NCBI GenBank assembly: GCA_002197995.1
Contig: NGZR01000002.1
Location: forward strand, 9,238,001 to 9,302,000
Direction of reading: 5' to 3'
From: Gaeumannomyces sp. JS-464
Lineage: Eukaryota > Ascomycota > Sordariomycetes > Magnaporthales > Magnaporthaceae
Length of the DNA stretch: 64,000 nt
Shown: in pieces, positions 33,314-45,400 of the stretch
Position numbering within the stretch: position 1 is the first letter of the stretch
Layout: each line of letters begins with the position of its first letter
Translations under genes and position numbers: made by a program
Notes under the pieces: generated by a model
What the model saw: the letters and a program-made list of their open reading frames with translations, nothing else
The model's database searches: none
What the model was told of the DNA's origin: nothing

Positions 33314-35669
33314 CGCGATGTGAGATTGCGGCTGACAATGGACTACACTGTAGGATGAAAAATGCCAACGACGGCTCCCGAGCGGTAGTGTCTGTCGTCG
33401 GAGCCGGGCAGGAAGGACAGCCGGGTTTCCAGACCGGCTTTGGACAGCACGCTCACGTGCGGAATGCATCCATGCCCGCCCATGTCGGTGAGGAGGGTGG
33501 GGCAGCGGCCGGCAGGGATCTATGGTCGTGCGGAAAAGTGGGTGGAGATGGAGGGGGTTCATGGGCTCATTGTTTTCCGCCGCTACTGTCCCGGTACCCC
33601 AGGGCGTGCCGCCGAGGGCCGAAGCAGCACACTCTGCTCTGCAACCTGGCCCACACGAGAACCGGGGCCGTCTCTCCTGCTCAGCCTTTGAAAGGGACCA
33701 CAAGGCCTCGTAGTCAGGGTCCATCTCGCGCGGCTCGTCCTCCATATGGTCAGCGAACTCGACCAGGAAGCGCAGCAGCCACTGATCGAGAACAAAAGCG
33801 CTGCTGCCGCCAGGGCTGTTGCCGCTGAAGCCACCCCCGCTGCGGCGCAGACAGGTCTGGTGGAAGGCCCGCAGGCGACTCATGGCCCCGTCAACGGCGG
33901 GCCAGAATGGCTTGAGGTCCAGCAAGATGATCTGGAAGTTGCGCTCCAGTCGAGCGCGGGCCTCCTGGATGTGTCGCTCACTGGCCGCAAAGAGCAGGGT
34001 GTGGATCTGTACCGTAGACGCGATGACAAGGACGTGCGCCACCATAGGGTAGCGCACGTCGGCGCCGGGTATAGTAGCGCAGCGGTAGATCAGCTCACAT
34101 AGACGGGCGGCATGGTCCTTGCAGCGCTCGGCGTAGACCACGTACGCCGACAAGCGGCTGTCGCTGTTGTTGCTGCTGCTGCTGCCGTCGTCGACGCTGC
34201 CACCAAGGAACTGAAAGTAGAGGAGCTGGCCGAAGTAATAATACCCGAGATACACGGCGGCGAACATGCGACCCAGCCCGCGCCCTGCAAACCAGGCCAG
34301 GTTCTCAGGGGTATCACGCATGCTCTGAGGTAGGCTGACGAGCCAGTGCTCCAACTCGAGCGAGAGCGTCTGCACACCGCTGTCGAGGGCCGGACCGGTC
34401 AGGTGAGCGGCAACGCAGCTCTTGTTGAAGTCGATAATATTGGCGAGCACGCGATTCAACTTGATCATTTGCGCTAGAAGCGGGGACTGGAACAGTGCCT
34501 CACGACCACTGGTCGACATCGCGCCACTACCGCCCATTTCCAGGAACGGAAGCTCGTCCATGGGGGTGGTGGCGGCGTGGAGATGCGTGGCTGCCGGCAT
34601 GATCCGAGGAAGCTTGACGGCGGTCGAGGACCAAACATCGATCATGCACAGGCTCCACCAGGCTGCATTTGTTTCTCGGGCATTAGTTGGTAAGTGCGTG
34701 TGTGCAAGCCGGGGTCCTGGGACAATGCGAACCTCGGATATTGGTTTCCCTTTCCAGAAGGCTGGAGACTGGACGGTCGAGCAGGTTCATGGTACAGGCC
34801 ATGCGTCCTGCGAGGGTGTAATAGATGTTCTCAGCCTCGATCTCTCCCTGTCCAGCGGCGTATGCCCCTAGAAGGACACAAACTTGAATCGTCAGGACGG
34901 AGACGTGGTGAACACGTAGCTGGGCCTCGCAAGCGACGCGGAACCTCTCTCCCCTGTTCCGAGGGGCTGCGTCGGCGAGGAAATCATGGGTTGAGAACCT
35001 TTGGGTTGGTGGTGAGGATCTCTGGTTAACCTCAGGCCGCACACCACATGGCAGACTTGGCACATGTGAGGGAAAAGAAGTACCTTGCAGCCAAGGAGAA
35101 AACAGCCAACAGCAGGATGGCTGGGACCCGGTCCTTGGCAACATCGTCTTCGAAGCTGGGGCGATGGAACAGAGAATGGAACTGGTCGTGGATGTAATCG
35201 AAATAGCAGCTAACCAGGTCCAGCCTCAAGGCCATGGGCAGGGTGTTGATGTCGACGGCGACATTGTGGCTGACGACAGCTGCTTGTGGCGTGGCTGGAG
35301 CAGAGGCTGCTCGCTCCGAGGATTGACGGAGGAGTCGGGGCTCGTCTTGTGACTGGCTGGCACGTTCCGGGAGCTGGGCCTCCGCAGTGCCTGAGACCTG
35401 CAGCCGCAGCTGGCGACGGTGATACCAGCCCCCGTCAGGCGGCTTTTGGACGCACTGCAAGCCGTAAAGGGTACAGTACTCGCAGGATGGGCTCGGCGTG
35501 TTGCTCGCAGGCCAGATGCAGCGACGTCGGCGGGCCCTAGGATAGGCCGAGACGAGGATGTCAGCCAAGCGATGCAACGATTGTATTCTCCGACAGTATC
35601 AGGGGCACGGCGGGGGACAGCAAAGTCCGGAACTTACCGACAGACACCACAGGCCGATGGTTTACGCAT
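33314..35669 (-). CDS. Zn2Cys6 transcription factor with fungal-specific domain (3' end uncertain)
   Basis: A binuclear zinc-cluster regulator. Exon 1 (35638-35669) begins MRKPSACGVCR. After a 101 nt intron, exon 2 (35084-35536) completes the finger: C-x2-C-x6-C-x11-C-x2-C-x6-C, ending GLQCVQKPP. Exons 3 (34733-34998) and 4 (from 34674) follow introns of 85 and 58 nt. The fungal-specific (middle-homology) domain is seen in LRLDLVSCYFDYIHDQFHSL, LAGRMACTMNLL and AAWWSLCMIDVW. Recognisable protein ends near 33686 (DYEALWSLSK). No stop follows in that frame before the alpha-galactosidase start at 33313, which is in the same frame, so the true end or a last intron is unresolved. Its place between that gene and a divergent permease suggests a local sugar regulator (inference). 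Confidence 0.82.
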
Positions 35670-36526
35670 CAACAGGGCCAGTGGGGAGCAGAAGGGTGCG
35701 AGAGAGTGTGGACGACCTGCAGATGCTGGCGCGAGTCGCCGATCCGACAAGCAGCGCTAAACGACGTCGCACGGCAAAGGGCCGGGAAGCTGGCGGGAAA
35801 CTTGCATTATATTTGGTCCGGGTCGACGTCTGGCCGACAACACAAAGCTCTTCCAACAGAATGCTGTGGTGCTGATCACGGTTGATTGACTGCTAGGGAG
35901 TCGATGGGCTGCCAAGTCGCTAGCCCCAGAGGACCTGACGCTTGGCCTGATCAGGTCCTAGCGGCGGAAAACTCTGCGGAAAACTGGTGGGGCGTCGGTC
36001 AAAGAGGAGCAGGGATGCTGCAGAGAGGTGCGGGGCTGACCAAATTGCGCGTCACCACACACCTCGGCCGTGGCTCGATTCTGGCTCTTGGGCGCGTCCT
36101 CCGCGCCAGCTCCCCAGACATCGCGTTCCCCACGGGGACTTCCCACCAGACCGCCCTGTCAAAGGCCTCGAACGTCTCCCCCGCAACCGAGAACCATGAA
36201 TCGGGATGGCGCTGCTGCGGGGACCCAGCCTGTCCCACGGGCCGCCGGTTGCCGAGCAGAGAAATATCTGCCTCCCCATCCCCGCCCTCTCCCGCTCAGA
36301 CGCCCTCACCCTTGCCTTTGCACATGCCATGCCAGGGACAGGGGCCTTGGGGTCAGAAGACGGCCGCATCCAAGGCACCTAGCTAGGTAGGTACGCAGGC
36401 GGGCATATATATCATCTCCAATGCGACACTCCATGGCTGGCCACTTGTCCCATCACGCAGCCTCTGTCTCTGACTCCCTCGTCTGCCACAGGCCGTCGCC
36501 GATCCGGATTCCCCAGGCACCTAGCC
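35670..36526. promoter_or_regulatory. Divergent promoter region with a CGG-N9-CGG site
   Basis: 857 bp between the divergently transcribed regulator and permease. At 35965-35979 there is CGG-N9-CGG, the half-site spacing known for yeast MAL activators and typical of zinc-cluster proteins. It sits in an imperfect 12 bp direct repeat (GCGGAAAACTCT then GCGGAAAACTGG, 35964-35987). A TATATAT box occurs near 36405, about 120 bp before the permease ATG. Binding is not shown. Confidence 0.45.
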
Positions 36527-38200
36527 ATGTCCGCCCCCGAGCCCACCAAAACCGCCGGCGATGGCGCCGAGCCCACGGTCGAGAAGGTCGTGTCCACGGC
36601 CACTGGCGGCCCAGGCCTCGACGGCAGCCATGCCGCCGACGAGACCAACGCGGCGCTGGCCAACGAGCGCAACATGACCATCCCGCAGACGCTGCGCTTC
36701 TGGCGCAAGGCCGTGCTCTTCTCCTTCTTCCTCTCGCTCTGCATCATCATGGAGAGCTACGACACGTCGCTCATGAACAACTTCTTCCCCTTCCCGGCCT
36801 TTCAGAACCGCTTCGGCGACGAGCCCAACCCCGCCGGTGGCAAGGTCGTCTCGGCCCGCTGGCAGACCATCATCCTCAACGGCACCCAGGTCGGCTGCAT
36901 CATCGGCCTGATCGTCAACGGCTATGTCACCGAGTGGCTCGGCTACAAGAAGACGATGCTGGTCTCCATGACCGCCATGATCGGCGCCATCTTCATCCCT
37001 TTCTTCTCCACCGGCCTGCCCATGTTCCTGGCCGGAGGACTGGTCCAGGGCATCCCCTGGGGCGTCTTCCAGACCCTCGCCGTCTCGTACGCCGCCGACC
37101 TGTGCCCCACCCACATCCGTGCCTACATGACCTCGTGGATCAACCTTTGTTGGGTTACGGGCGGCCTGCTGTCCACCGGCATCCTGCGCGGCCTGCTCAG
37201 CATCCCCGGCGAGCTGGGCTACAAGATCCCCTTTGCAGTCCAGTGGGTTTGGCCCGTGCCCATCATGGTCGTCACCCTGCTCTGCCCGGAGTCGCCCTGG
37301 TGGCTCGTCCGCCACGGGCGCGTCGACGAGGCCCGCGCCGCTGTCCGCAAGCTCATCACGCCCCAGGACGACGTCCAGTTCGACCTCGATGCCCACGTGG
37401 ACATGATGGTGGTGACGGACAAGTACGAGAAGCAGATCAACGCCGGCGTCAACTACCACGACCTCTTCAAGGGCGCCGACCGCCGCCGCACCGAGATCGC
37501 CCTCATGGTCTTCGTCACCCAGGCCCTCTGCGGCGTGCCTTTCATGGGCTACGCCGTGCAGTTCATGACCAACGGCGGCCTGCCCACCGAGGCTGCCTAC
37601 AACGTCAACGTGATCCTCAGCTGCGCCCAGTGGCTCGCCTGCGTCGCTGCCTGGTTCATCATGACCCGTCTCGGCCGCCGCTTCCTGTACGTCTGGGGCT
37701 TACTGGTCATGGTCGTCATCCTCTTAATCGTCGGCTTCGTCGGCCTCGCCCCAGGCGCCGGTACCACGGAGAACCAGGAGGCCGCGCGCGCCGTCGCCGC
37801 CCTTATTGTGCTCATGCTGGTCTGTTTCCAGCTCAGCCTGGGCCCCATCTGCTACACCATCGTGGCCGAGATCCCGTCGACGCGCAACCGCATCAAGACA
37901 GTCGCCCTGGCCCGCGCCAGCTACAACGCCGCCGTCTTCATCAACAATGCCCTCATGCCGCAGATGGTTGGCGTGAACGCCTGGAACTGGGGCCCCAAAG
38001 CCGGCTTCTTCTGGGCCGGCGTGGCCTTCGTTTTCTTCCTCTGGACCTACTTCCGCCTGCCCGAATCCAAGGGCTTGACCTACGCCGAGCTCGACCTCCT
38101 GTTTGAGCACCGCGTGCCAACCCGTGAATTCTCGCAAGGGCGTGCTGACCAGCTCAAACCTGCCCTGGCCGACGCTGCCGCGCAGAGCGAGAAGCAGTAG
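36527..38200 (+). CDS. MFS sugar permease, alpha-glucoside:H+ symporter type
   Basis: An intronless 557-residue protein with about 12 hydrophobic segments and a long polar N-terminus, as in fungal maltose/alpha-glucoside permeases. Sugar-porter signatures are present: NGYVTEWLGYKKTM after TM2, CPESPWWLVRHGRVDEA before the central loop, TRLGRRF after TM8, and FFLWTYFRLPESKGLTYAEL at the end of TM12. YDTSLMNNFFPFPAFQNRFG after TM1 fits the MAL-type subgroup. It should sit in the plasma membrane. Divergence from the Zn2Cys6 gene and closeness to an alpha-galactosidase support uptake of a di- or oligosaccharide such as melibiose, maltose or raffinose products, but the substrate cannot be read from sequence. 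No disruptions. A further in-frame ATG is not needed; MSAPEPTK is the natural start. Confidence 0.92.
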   Translation: MSAPEPTKTAGDGAEPTVEKVVSTATGGPGLDGSHAADETNAALANERNMTIPQTLRFWRKAVLFSFFLSLCIIMESYDTSLMNNFFPFPAFQNRFGDEPNPAGGKVVSARWQTIILNGTQVGCIIGLIVNGYVTEWLGYKKTMLVSMTAMIGAIFIPFFSTGLPMFLAGGLVQGIPWGVFQTLAVSYAADLCPTHIRAYMTSWINLCWVTGGLLSTGILRGLLSIPGELGYKIPFAVQWVWPVPIMVVTLLCPESPWWLVRHGRVDEARAAVRKLITPQDDVQFDLDAHVDMMVVTDKYEKQINAGVNYHDLFKGADRRRTEIALMVFVTQALCGVPFMGYAVQFMTNGGLPTEAAYNVNVILSCAQWLACVAAWFIMTRLGRRFLYVWGLLVMVVILLIVGFVGLAPGAGTTENQEAARAVAALIVLMLVCFQLSLGPICYTIVAEIPSTRNRIKTVALARASYNAAVFINNALMPQMVGVNAWNWGPKAGFFWAGVAFVFFLWTYFRLPESKGLTYAELDLLFEHRVPTREFSQGRADQLKPALADAAAQSEKQ

Positions 38201-38319
38201 CACTGTAATTATGTAGTCATACTTATCGGCCGTAGTCTGCCCTTGATCGGGCCTCTTACAGTCAATATTAATGCGAGTCTTCTTACTACGGCTTCTCTAT
38301 TTCCTTTCCTATTTTCGTT

Positions 38320-38780
38320 CCTACCTGAGGATCCTCTGGTTTGGGCGGTAACGGCAAAGCTTACCCGGCGGCAATCGTTTTGTGGCATTGACCCTGGCCA
38401 ACGACAAAGCTCTCAATTGGGATCCTCGCGCCGGCCCCTTGCCCAAAGGGTATCTACGCTCGACGGCACCAACTTCCACAGCGCCCACGATACTCAGACG
38501 TCTCTTCATTGGCGTCATCCTCCAGGCGCGCCAGCCGGACATCCCGATACTCCCGCCGCCGGATGGAACCGGCATGCTCGCTATCTCAGTCGTTTTCATT
38601 ACGGCGTTTGCCAGCACGTGGCGTCCGCTTGTTCGGGCAGGGCAAACCCCTTCCCGACGGCTTATCCCCCCATCGCGTCGGCGCTCGCGAATTCAATCAT
38701 TGCCGGCACCATCAGCATCGCCATTTTTTTCCTTATTGACTCTTTCGGGCGTCGTCTCGATCTTGTCTCGCCGCCTCCTC
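38320..38780 (+). pseudogene. Scrambled sugar-transporter relic
   Basis: Pieces of the same transporter family in the wrong order: DPLVWAVTAKL (38325-38362), RRLFIGVILQARQ (38490-38530), GMLAISVVFITAFASTWRPLVRA (38570-38640) and SIIAGTISIAIFFLIDSFGRRLDL (38695-38765). In the 50 kb copy the second piece precedes the first. The pieces are in different frames. Polypyrimidine sequence just upstream (38300-38325) resembles that near the R1/R2 repeats. Confidence 0.65.
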
Positions 38781-39165
38781 CCGGCCTCTCGTTCAGTACC
38801 ATGGCTCCACCCAACTTTCACACAGTTACGGCCACAGTGACTCACCCCTCAGCAGCCGGGATCAGTCATATTACGTGCCTTAATATTCTACCCTTGTTAA
38901 CATTCATTGAAGACTACTCGCAAGGCTTTCCTAACCTTCCGGTTATTTCCCGTAGGGTGAATGATAATTACAACCTGCATGCTTCTGGCACTGCTCCGAC
39001 GTCTGCCCACCAACACGAAGATGAACTGGAAGACGTGTCCGCCCTACGCCTTTCTTCCCCACTCAGTAGTTCCAGGAAGCTCGGTGAGCCCTGCCAAACG
39101 CCGACGTTAGCAGCTATTCGCCTCCGAGATGCTTGATCACGCACGGTGGAAGCCTCGGAGAGAGA
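38781..39165. other. Intergenic, no supported gene
   Basis: A frame is open on the plus strand but has no recognisable content. It serves as the 3' flank of the DUF1996 gene. Confidence 0.4.
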
Positions 39166-40607
39166 TCAGGGGTGCAGAATGGCCAAGGTGAAGGCATCAA
39201 AGCAGCCAGCACACAAGGAAGTGAACAGAATAACGTAGAGAGGGGGAGCAGACTGACAGTTATCAATATCCTCGGGCACGCGGCGTGGAACGGTGCAGCC
39301 CCTGGCGCGGTCGATGGCCTGGGTTTTGAGGGAGCCGCACTGGGCGCCGAAGCAGCCGGCGCGGTCCATGGCCTTCTGCAGCGAGTCGTCCTGCCAGCCG
39401 AAGACGTAGTCGCCGTGCTGGCCCAGGCCTGTAGGGTCTCCCATGCTGAGGACGAAGGGCTGCGAGCCGTCGGTGGGCCACAGCGAGCGGTCGTTGAACT
39501 TTGTCGTATCCCAGACCACCTCGTACATAAGCTGCGGGATCCGCACCGGGTGTGTGGCTGGACAGGCGCCGCCGCGCGTCAGGAAGTTGGCCGGCCCCGT
39601 CACAGGGTATGCGACGTGATCCTTGTGGTTCGGGCTGTCGAGGTTCTTGCCGTCCCAGCACCTAGAGACGAGGAGCCAGTCCATGTTAGGACCCTGCAGT
39701 GTTCTTTGGAGGAAACTAGGAGCAGCTGGAGAGCGGATCGAAGGCTAGAGGGAGACGGAGAGGGGAGTACTGACGTCGGGAAGAGGATGTTTGTGCGAAT
39801 GCCCCCTGGGCAGACCTTGTTTGGGAGCGTCTCGGTGTCGACCCGGTCGTCCATGCACGGCGCGCCCGTGTCGCCGCCAAAGTTGGGCCCCGTGTAGCAG
39901 CGGTAGCAGTTCTGGCGCTTCATCTTCGTTCCGCTTCTCGACCGTTCGTTGGGGTCGCCGACAAGCATACGGAAGCCCTAGTTGGAGATGTAGCATTGAA
40001 TCCTGTTAGCACTGCCTCCCCACCGAAAGTCGACCTCGGGACAGGAGGAGGAAACCCAAACGTACAGGCTTGAAGGCGGTGATCTTGCCAGGCTGGTCGG
40101 CCGCGTAGTAGACAAGGATGCCGCCTTGGGTCTGCGTGCTGAATCTGTCGTTGAACTGGAAACTAGAGCGAGAGGAGGGCAAGACGTCAGCGAGCGGGCA
40201 ACAGAAGATGGCTTTGGTCGACGCCACGCGACCACCTAGCCAAGACGACAGAGAGCGTACGCATGTCCACCCTGCGGCACGCGCTTGTAGGTGCCGTTCC
40301 GGGCCTTGAAATACAGGCTCGCGGTCCAGTAGTTGGAGAGGTCCTCGCTGAAGACGCAGGTGGTGCACTGGGCCGTTTTGGAGACGTCGCCGGTCGTCAT
40401 GGTCGTGTTGAAGCCGTCGCCGCCCACAATCTGGTGCAGGTGAGGAGAGCCGCGCACGCCCGGGTTGACGAGAGGGTCGAGTCGGTCAATGACGACGTTG
40501 GTGCAGCCGAACCGCAGCATCGTCATCCCGGTGTAGGGGCCGCCCGTGAACTGCGGCACTGCCTGGGCGAGCCCCGCCATGGCCACGACGAGCGTTGTCC
40601 GAACCAT
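39166..40607 (-). CDS. Secreted DUF1996-domain protein
   Basis: A common secreted fungal family of unknown function; some members are linked to cell wall or plant material. Exons are 40261-40607, 40066-40162, 39775-39977 and 39166-39661. The introns of 98, 88 and 113 nt have clean GT...TAG ends and join in frame to 380 aa. The signal peptide is MVRTTLVVAMAGLAQA. The diagnostic start LRFGCTNVVIDRLDPLVNPG is followed by SPHLHQIVGG and TCVFSEDLSNYWTASLYF. Later blocks are GFRMLVGDP, PGGIRTNILFPTCWDGKNL, FLTRGGACPATHPVRIPQL and GDYVFGWQDDSLQKA, all conserved landmarks. The C-terminus after DIDNC is the least certain part, since another intron could start there. An ATG 18 nt further upstream is possible. 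It appears intact. Confidence 0.88.
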
Positions 40608-41537
40608 TGTAGCAGAGGAGGACAACCAGGTTCCGAGGGAAACAAAAAGACGGATTGAGGCTCTCGTCGTTGTTTTCTCTGTACGCCGTCGAGCGACAAT
40701 GCGAATATCTACCTAGATAGACCAGAACGCCTGGGTTTGACCACGTCCAGCTCCTCGCTTCGACGGGCAGTTCTTGTGTAGTCGCCGGCCTGCCCGCTCT
40801 ATTAATACGTCAACCAGACGCCGGCAGCATATGCCACATCCTATCGTTGCAATGGCCATGCTGCCGATATTGCGGGTAGAAGTGCCGATCGCCTGGCGAA
40901 GCCGGCAAAGTCGGCGGCAATATCGCGATCCATCCACAATCCATCCGCAATCCAATCACAAGTCGCTCCAGATATAAACTTGACGACCCGCTCTAGATTA
41001 AATGGCCAAGACCAATCTCCCATACGGGCCTCGCATGCTTCACAATATCCTGAATGTAGCCGCCATATCACCGGCGAGGTTGCATCAACTTGGGAAGATA
41101 TTGACCACCACATGTTCCTTTGAAAATGCGCGAGCAAGCCGAGACAGGAATAAATAATGCCTATCGCGAGACATGTCCGACCAGGTTGGGACGCTCGCCT
41201 GTCTGGGGCCGGGCCGATGAGCATGGCGGCACAGAAGAACCACCACCTTGCATTGGGGTATCTGGACAAGAATAGTGGGATTATATATTAAAGCCCCGTC
41301 TGGGCCCCCACGAGATCAAGTTAGTCGGGTCTATGATCCCGAGCAGCCTCGCAGCCCTACGATTCCCTAGGTACATGGCCCTGCCCACATCGATCCCCTC
41401 CCGCAGCCCTGTCCCATCCATGTTGTCCGCCCTTTGGCCGAGCCGAGCTGGTACGCACATAAACGCCACATGTTTAAAACCCTTCGAAAGCATCTCTCTG
41501 GGCCTGGACCCGCATCGGAGAAACGGTCGGCTCGAGG

Positions 41538-41670
41538 GGCCGGACCCGCACCGCCTGGATGGCCAGCAGACCGGAGACGCGCGCCCGTGCCAGCGGCCGC
41601 CTGGGAAGGCCGGCTCCGCACCGCTTGCCTGACCAGCAGACTGGAGACGCGCGCCCATCGCAGCGGGCGG
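41538..41670. repeat. Imperfect tandem duplication, about 70 bp period
   Basis: Two units (41538-41599 and 41608-41670) share GGCCGG-CCGCACCGC, ACCAGCAGAC/T-GGAGACGC and GCGCCC segments in order. Confidence 0.7.
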
Positions 41671-42361
41671 CCATGCCAGGGACCCCACGAGACGATCCCG
41701 CGTGCCGACGCGCGCGGTTCGACAAGGGCAGTGCCAAAGAGGCAAAAGAAGGGTCAGACGAAGCTCGAGTGGGTATGGAAGGAGTCCATCCGCGACGCCG
41801 CCAGGGGGGTTGACTCGATCTCAAGGGGTAGGGAGGATCTGCTATTTCCGTCGCGGGCCAATGCGAGCCCCAGCAGTTCGGTAACGCAGCCGAGTCAATC
41901 TGCAGCCCTGTGGAAGGGCCCTATGTTTTGCCCTGAACAGGACAAGGAATAGGCCGCCAAAAATAGAGGTTCCTGGCGTGCCTGGACAAGCGGGTTGGAG
42001 TTTGGCGGGCCGGTGGTTGGCTGGTCAGAGGCGCGAATGGGAGAGGCTCGACTGGAAGCAGCCGTTGACCGCTCGCATCGTCATTGGCATCGCCCAGGCG
42101 CCGCGCGCGCCGCGTCGACTTGCAGCAATCAATGGGAACATCAACCCTTCCGGGGAACTCTGGGTCGTGCGACCGCACTTAGAGCTGGCGACGATCGAGT
42201 GGCTGTGAGGCACAAGAGCATAAGCGCGCGCAGGTCACAAGTTCATGCAGGAACAAAACGCGCGTGCAGCTTGCATCGATTGACGCTGCAGCGGGGACAT
42301 GCTGCTGCTCGCGGGGGGCTTGAGAGCTTCGCGCGACAGCAACCAACAATTGTGCCCAAGG

Positions 42362-42455
42362 GCGCAAAAGAGAAGAAGAAAAAGAAAAAGAGAAGAAGAA
42401 GAAAAAGAAAAAAAGAAGAAAAAAAAAGAGAGAGAGAGAGAGAGAGGAAGAAGAA
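42362..42455. repeat. Purine-rich simple repeat (GAAGAAGAAAAAG)n with (GA)n
   Basis: Nearly 100 bp of A/G only on the plus strand, ending in an (AG)n run. It explains the Lys/Glu/Arg-rich open frames here, which should not be called genes. Confidence 0.85.
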
Positions 42456-45400
42456 AATCTACACGGAAGAAGAAAAAAATCCATGCCCCAGCACGGAATT
42501 GCCGGGTCAAAGGAGACGACCGTAAGGAGGCTCAACTCCTCCAGGGCCTCTGTCCAAAAAAAAATCCTAGCTGGCATGGTGCTGTCATCAACCCTGAGAC
42601 CAGTGCAGGGCTGGGTCCTCACGCCAGTGGCACCCAGCACAGACCATGAGGCTGGAGCACCTTCACTCGCCTGCTCGAAGAGGGGTCTTGCTAGGTCGCA
42701 TCTTGGTGCAATCGGCGAGTCGTTGGCTTCGGGTTTGCAGACGCTGAGAATTCCAATCTGCGGTGAATGGCGGCGATGGGGTTGCCGTAGGACGAAACAA
42801 ACCGTTATGCGGCAAATTGGAAGGGAAGAAAAAAAAGAAAAGAAAAAAAGAAAGAAATACAAGCCCATTTGCTCAGAGGCCTCTTTCGGAGACCTCCGGC
42901 GGTTTGGGCCATAATTTCGGTCTGCCGCAGTCGGGCTGTTGGTTGCAGGTGAAATGGACTGCATGACTGCGCCGCGCCTTGCAATTTTCTGGGTCCCCAC
43001 TGCATCCCGGGATCACGACGCAGCCGCCGCCACCACCAGCCCGTCCACCACCATGTAGCCGAGTTGTCAGAGTCTCTAGCTTGGCTGGTAATATCATGCA
43101 AAAGATGGCATGTAGCGGGACGGCGAGGTGCTTCCAATGGTTAGGGAACACGTTGGATGGAACGGCGGGCGTTTGTCTCCATGCTGTAGCATTTGCCGCC
43201 GCCAGAACTGGGAAACGGGCCAACATGATAACAATGCGAACAAGAGATGCGCGCGCATAACACGAGGAAAGAAAACAGGGCGAACCAGGGCCAGGCAATC
43301 TTGTGGACAAGGTAGCGAATGTTTCTGGCGTTGGCCGACGAACAAAACAAGAAACATTTCGCATGTGTGGGCCTAATGAAGGAAGAAATGGGACGGGGAC
43401 CTTGATTGCCGGCATTCCAACAGGGCGGCCGACCCGTCGATCTTTCTTCCTGTGGGCTCGCCACCTACGCAACCCAGACGTGCCCAGCAATAAGGGTCCT
43501 CTCGGAGTGTGGCAGCCGTGCAGGTACGGGGTCCAGAGTACACCGTACGGATTGGCGATGGCGTCAAAAAGTGACTTGTGCGAGCCGAAGGCGGAGGGTG
43601 AGTGGGTGTGAGGGTGGTGTTTCTGCATGCACCCCCTCCAGCCATTGGAAATCAGTGCATCGAAAGGAAATTTCCAGCATCTCCACGAAAGCGCCGTCTC
43701 CACGACGGGCACGCAAAGATGTCGTCCGAAGGTTGCTGACCTCTTGCTGTTGGCATCTTCACCTTTTCTCCACGCCGTCCGGCGCTGGTCGCTCGCATGT
43801 GTAGAGCCGACGAAAATGCATGCGACTTTCCTCTGCCACACATGCAACCCCACTGTCTCATCCTGCCCTGCTGCAAGTAGAAGACAAAGAGAGCTGCCGA
43901 CGTGGGCATCGTGAGCCGGACGGCCTGGCGGAGGCAAGGCTGTGGGGTGTGCTAGCGTTCTTGCCACCGAGGCGGCTTGGCGCGATGCGCGTGACTCTAT
44001 TCGTAAAGAAGCCAGGCTGCCCACCACTACCGAACACCGCACTCGGATTCCGGAGATGACCTAGGAGCAGGTCTCTAGTGTCATCTATGCCGTGACGTTG
44101 GCCTGATGTCGACCCCCGCGGTGCAAGATTGCATTTTTACACCTTGGAGGTGCTGCCTGGAGGTGGCCTGCAGCTTTGTGCCGTCAGCCAGTGGCGATGC
44201 GCGATCTTGAATGCCGTCAGACCCAAGGGAAGCACAAAGTACAAAGTACACCGGCTCTCGCAGCGCAACAGGAATGAGACCTTAAGCCTGTGACGTAGGA
44301 GGAGCCATCTTGAGAATCTCGAGTCTACGATGCCGGCTGGCACGACATACTACGTAGAATGGTTGCGCAAATGTATTTTCTACGTCTTGGCTCCCGCAGA
44401 CGGCGACACGAACAGGCGAAACCACATGCCGTCCAACTACAACCACGCCATGACCGGATTCAACACCCGACGTAAAACAACAGCAAAGGCGACGAGCAGC
44501 AACCAGGCTGTCCGGCCAGGTCTGGGCCAGAAACATCGCTACACGTGACCCATCGATTCTGCTACCAAGGACTCGGCCGATGACTCCAGCAGAGCCCATG
44601 CGCACTCAAACGCGACTCGATTGTGCTGCGCGCTGCCCGCTGCGCTGCTGCACGTACAGTACGCCATGGCGTCATACAGTAAGCTCAAAGCACGGAGGGT
44701 CTGGTGGCTTAGCACGCTCAGCAACCGCCAATTTCGGCTGCCTGCCTGGTACCTGCCACCTGCCACCTGCCCGGGCAGCAGTCTGCAGACTGTGTTGGCT
44801 CCCCAGCAGTGCCCGCCTGTCCACAATCGACATCGCAACCAGCCATTCAGAGAAGATCAATCCTTCTGGTCTTACCATCCGTCGCGCAGCTGTGTGCTGT
44901 GTGCAGCGTGGAGTGGGAAGGAAGCTCTGGAATCGAGGTAAGGTCATCGGTCGCTGTTGGAGCAGGCACGCAGGAAAGCCACGGGCGGCCGGTCGCGACC
45001 AGTCAGGCGGCGCTTCTTGATGGAGGACGACACAAAATCCAATTGACCTGCCTCGCCATGCTTAGACCTGAAACGAAGCTGCGTGGGCACGACGGGTGGA
45101 CCAAAATAGAATCCCGTCATCTGCTCGGTCTGCGGGCAAGCTCCGTCTGTGCTTTGCTACTTCCCCACCAACAGCAAAGTGTTGACTGGCGTGTCTCCTC
45201 GAGCACGGTAGGCACGAATGGAACCGATCGCCCACCCCCGGGATGAGAGGGGTGCGCAACTCAATTCGGCAGCGGAAACGGGAAGGAGTCTTTGGATGAA
45301 CCATGATGGCTGTCAGGTGCCGATTCCCGTCGCTTGCTTCGCGATTTAAAATTCCCCACCGGCGCGACAGGGAGATTCCTCTCCAGGGCTCCTTCCAGTG

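Noticed and set aside
36421..38106. 561-codon open frame on the plus strand over the permease
   Set aside because: It is a shadow of the permease in another frame, very rich in Arg, Pro and His with no hydrophobic segments.
42873..44042. 389-codon open frame on the minus strand
   Set aside because: No recognisable motif, mixed composition, and several frames are equally open. It includes poly-Gly and Pro stretches from simple sequence. Too weak to call a gene.
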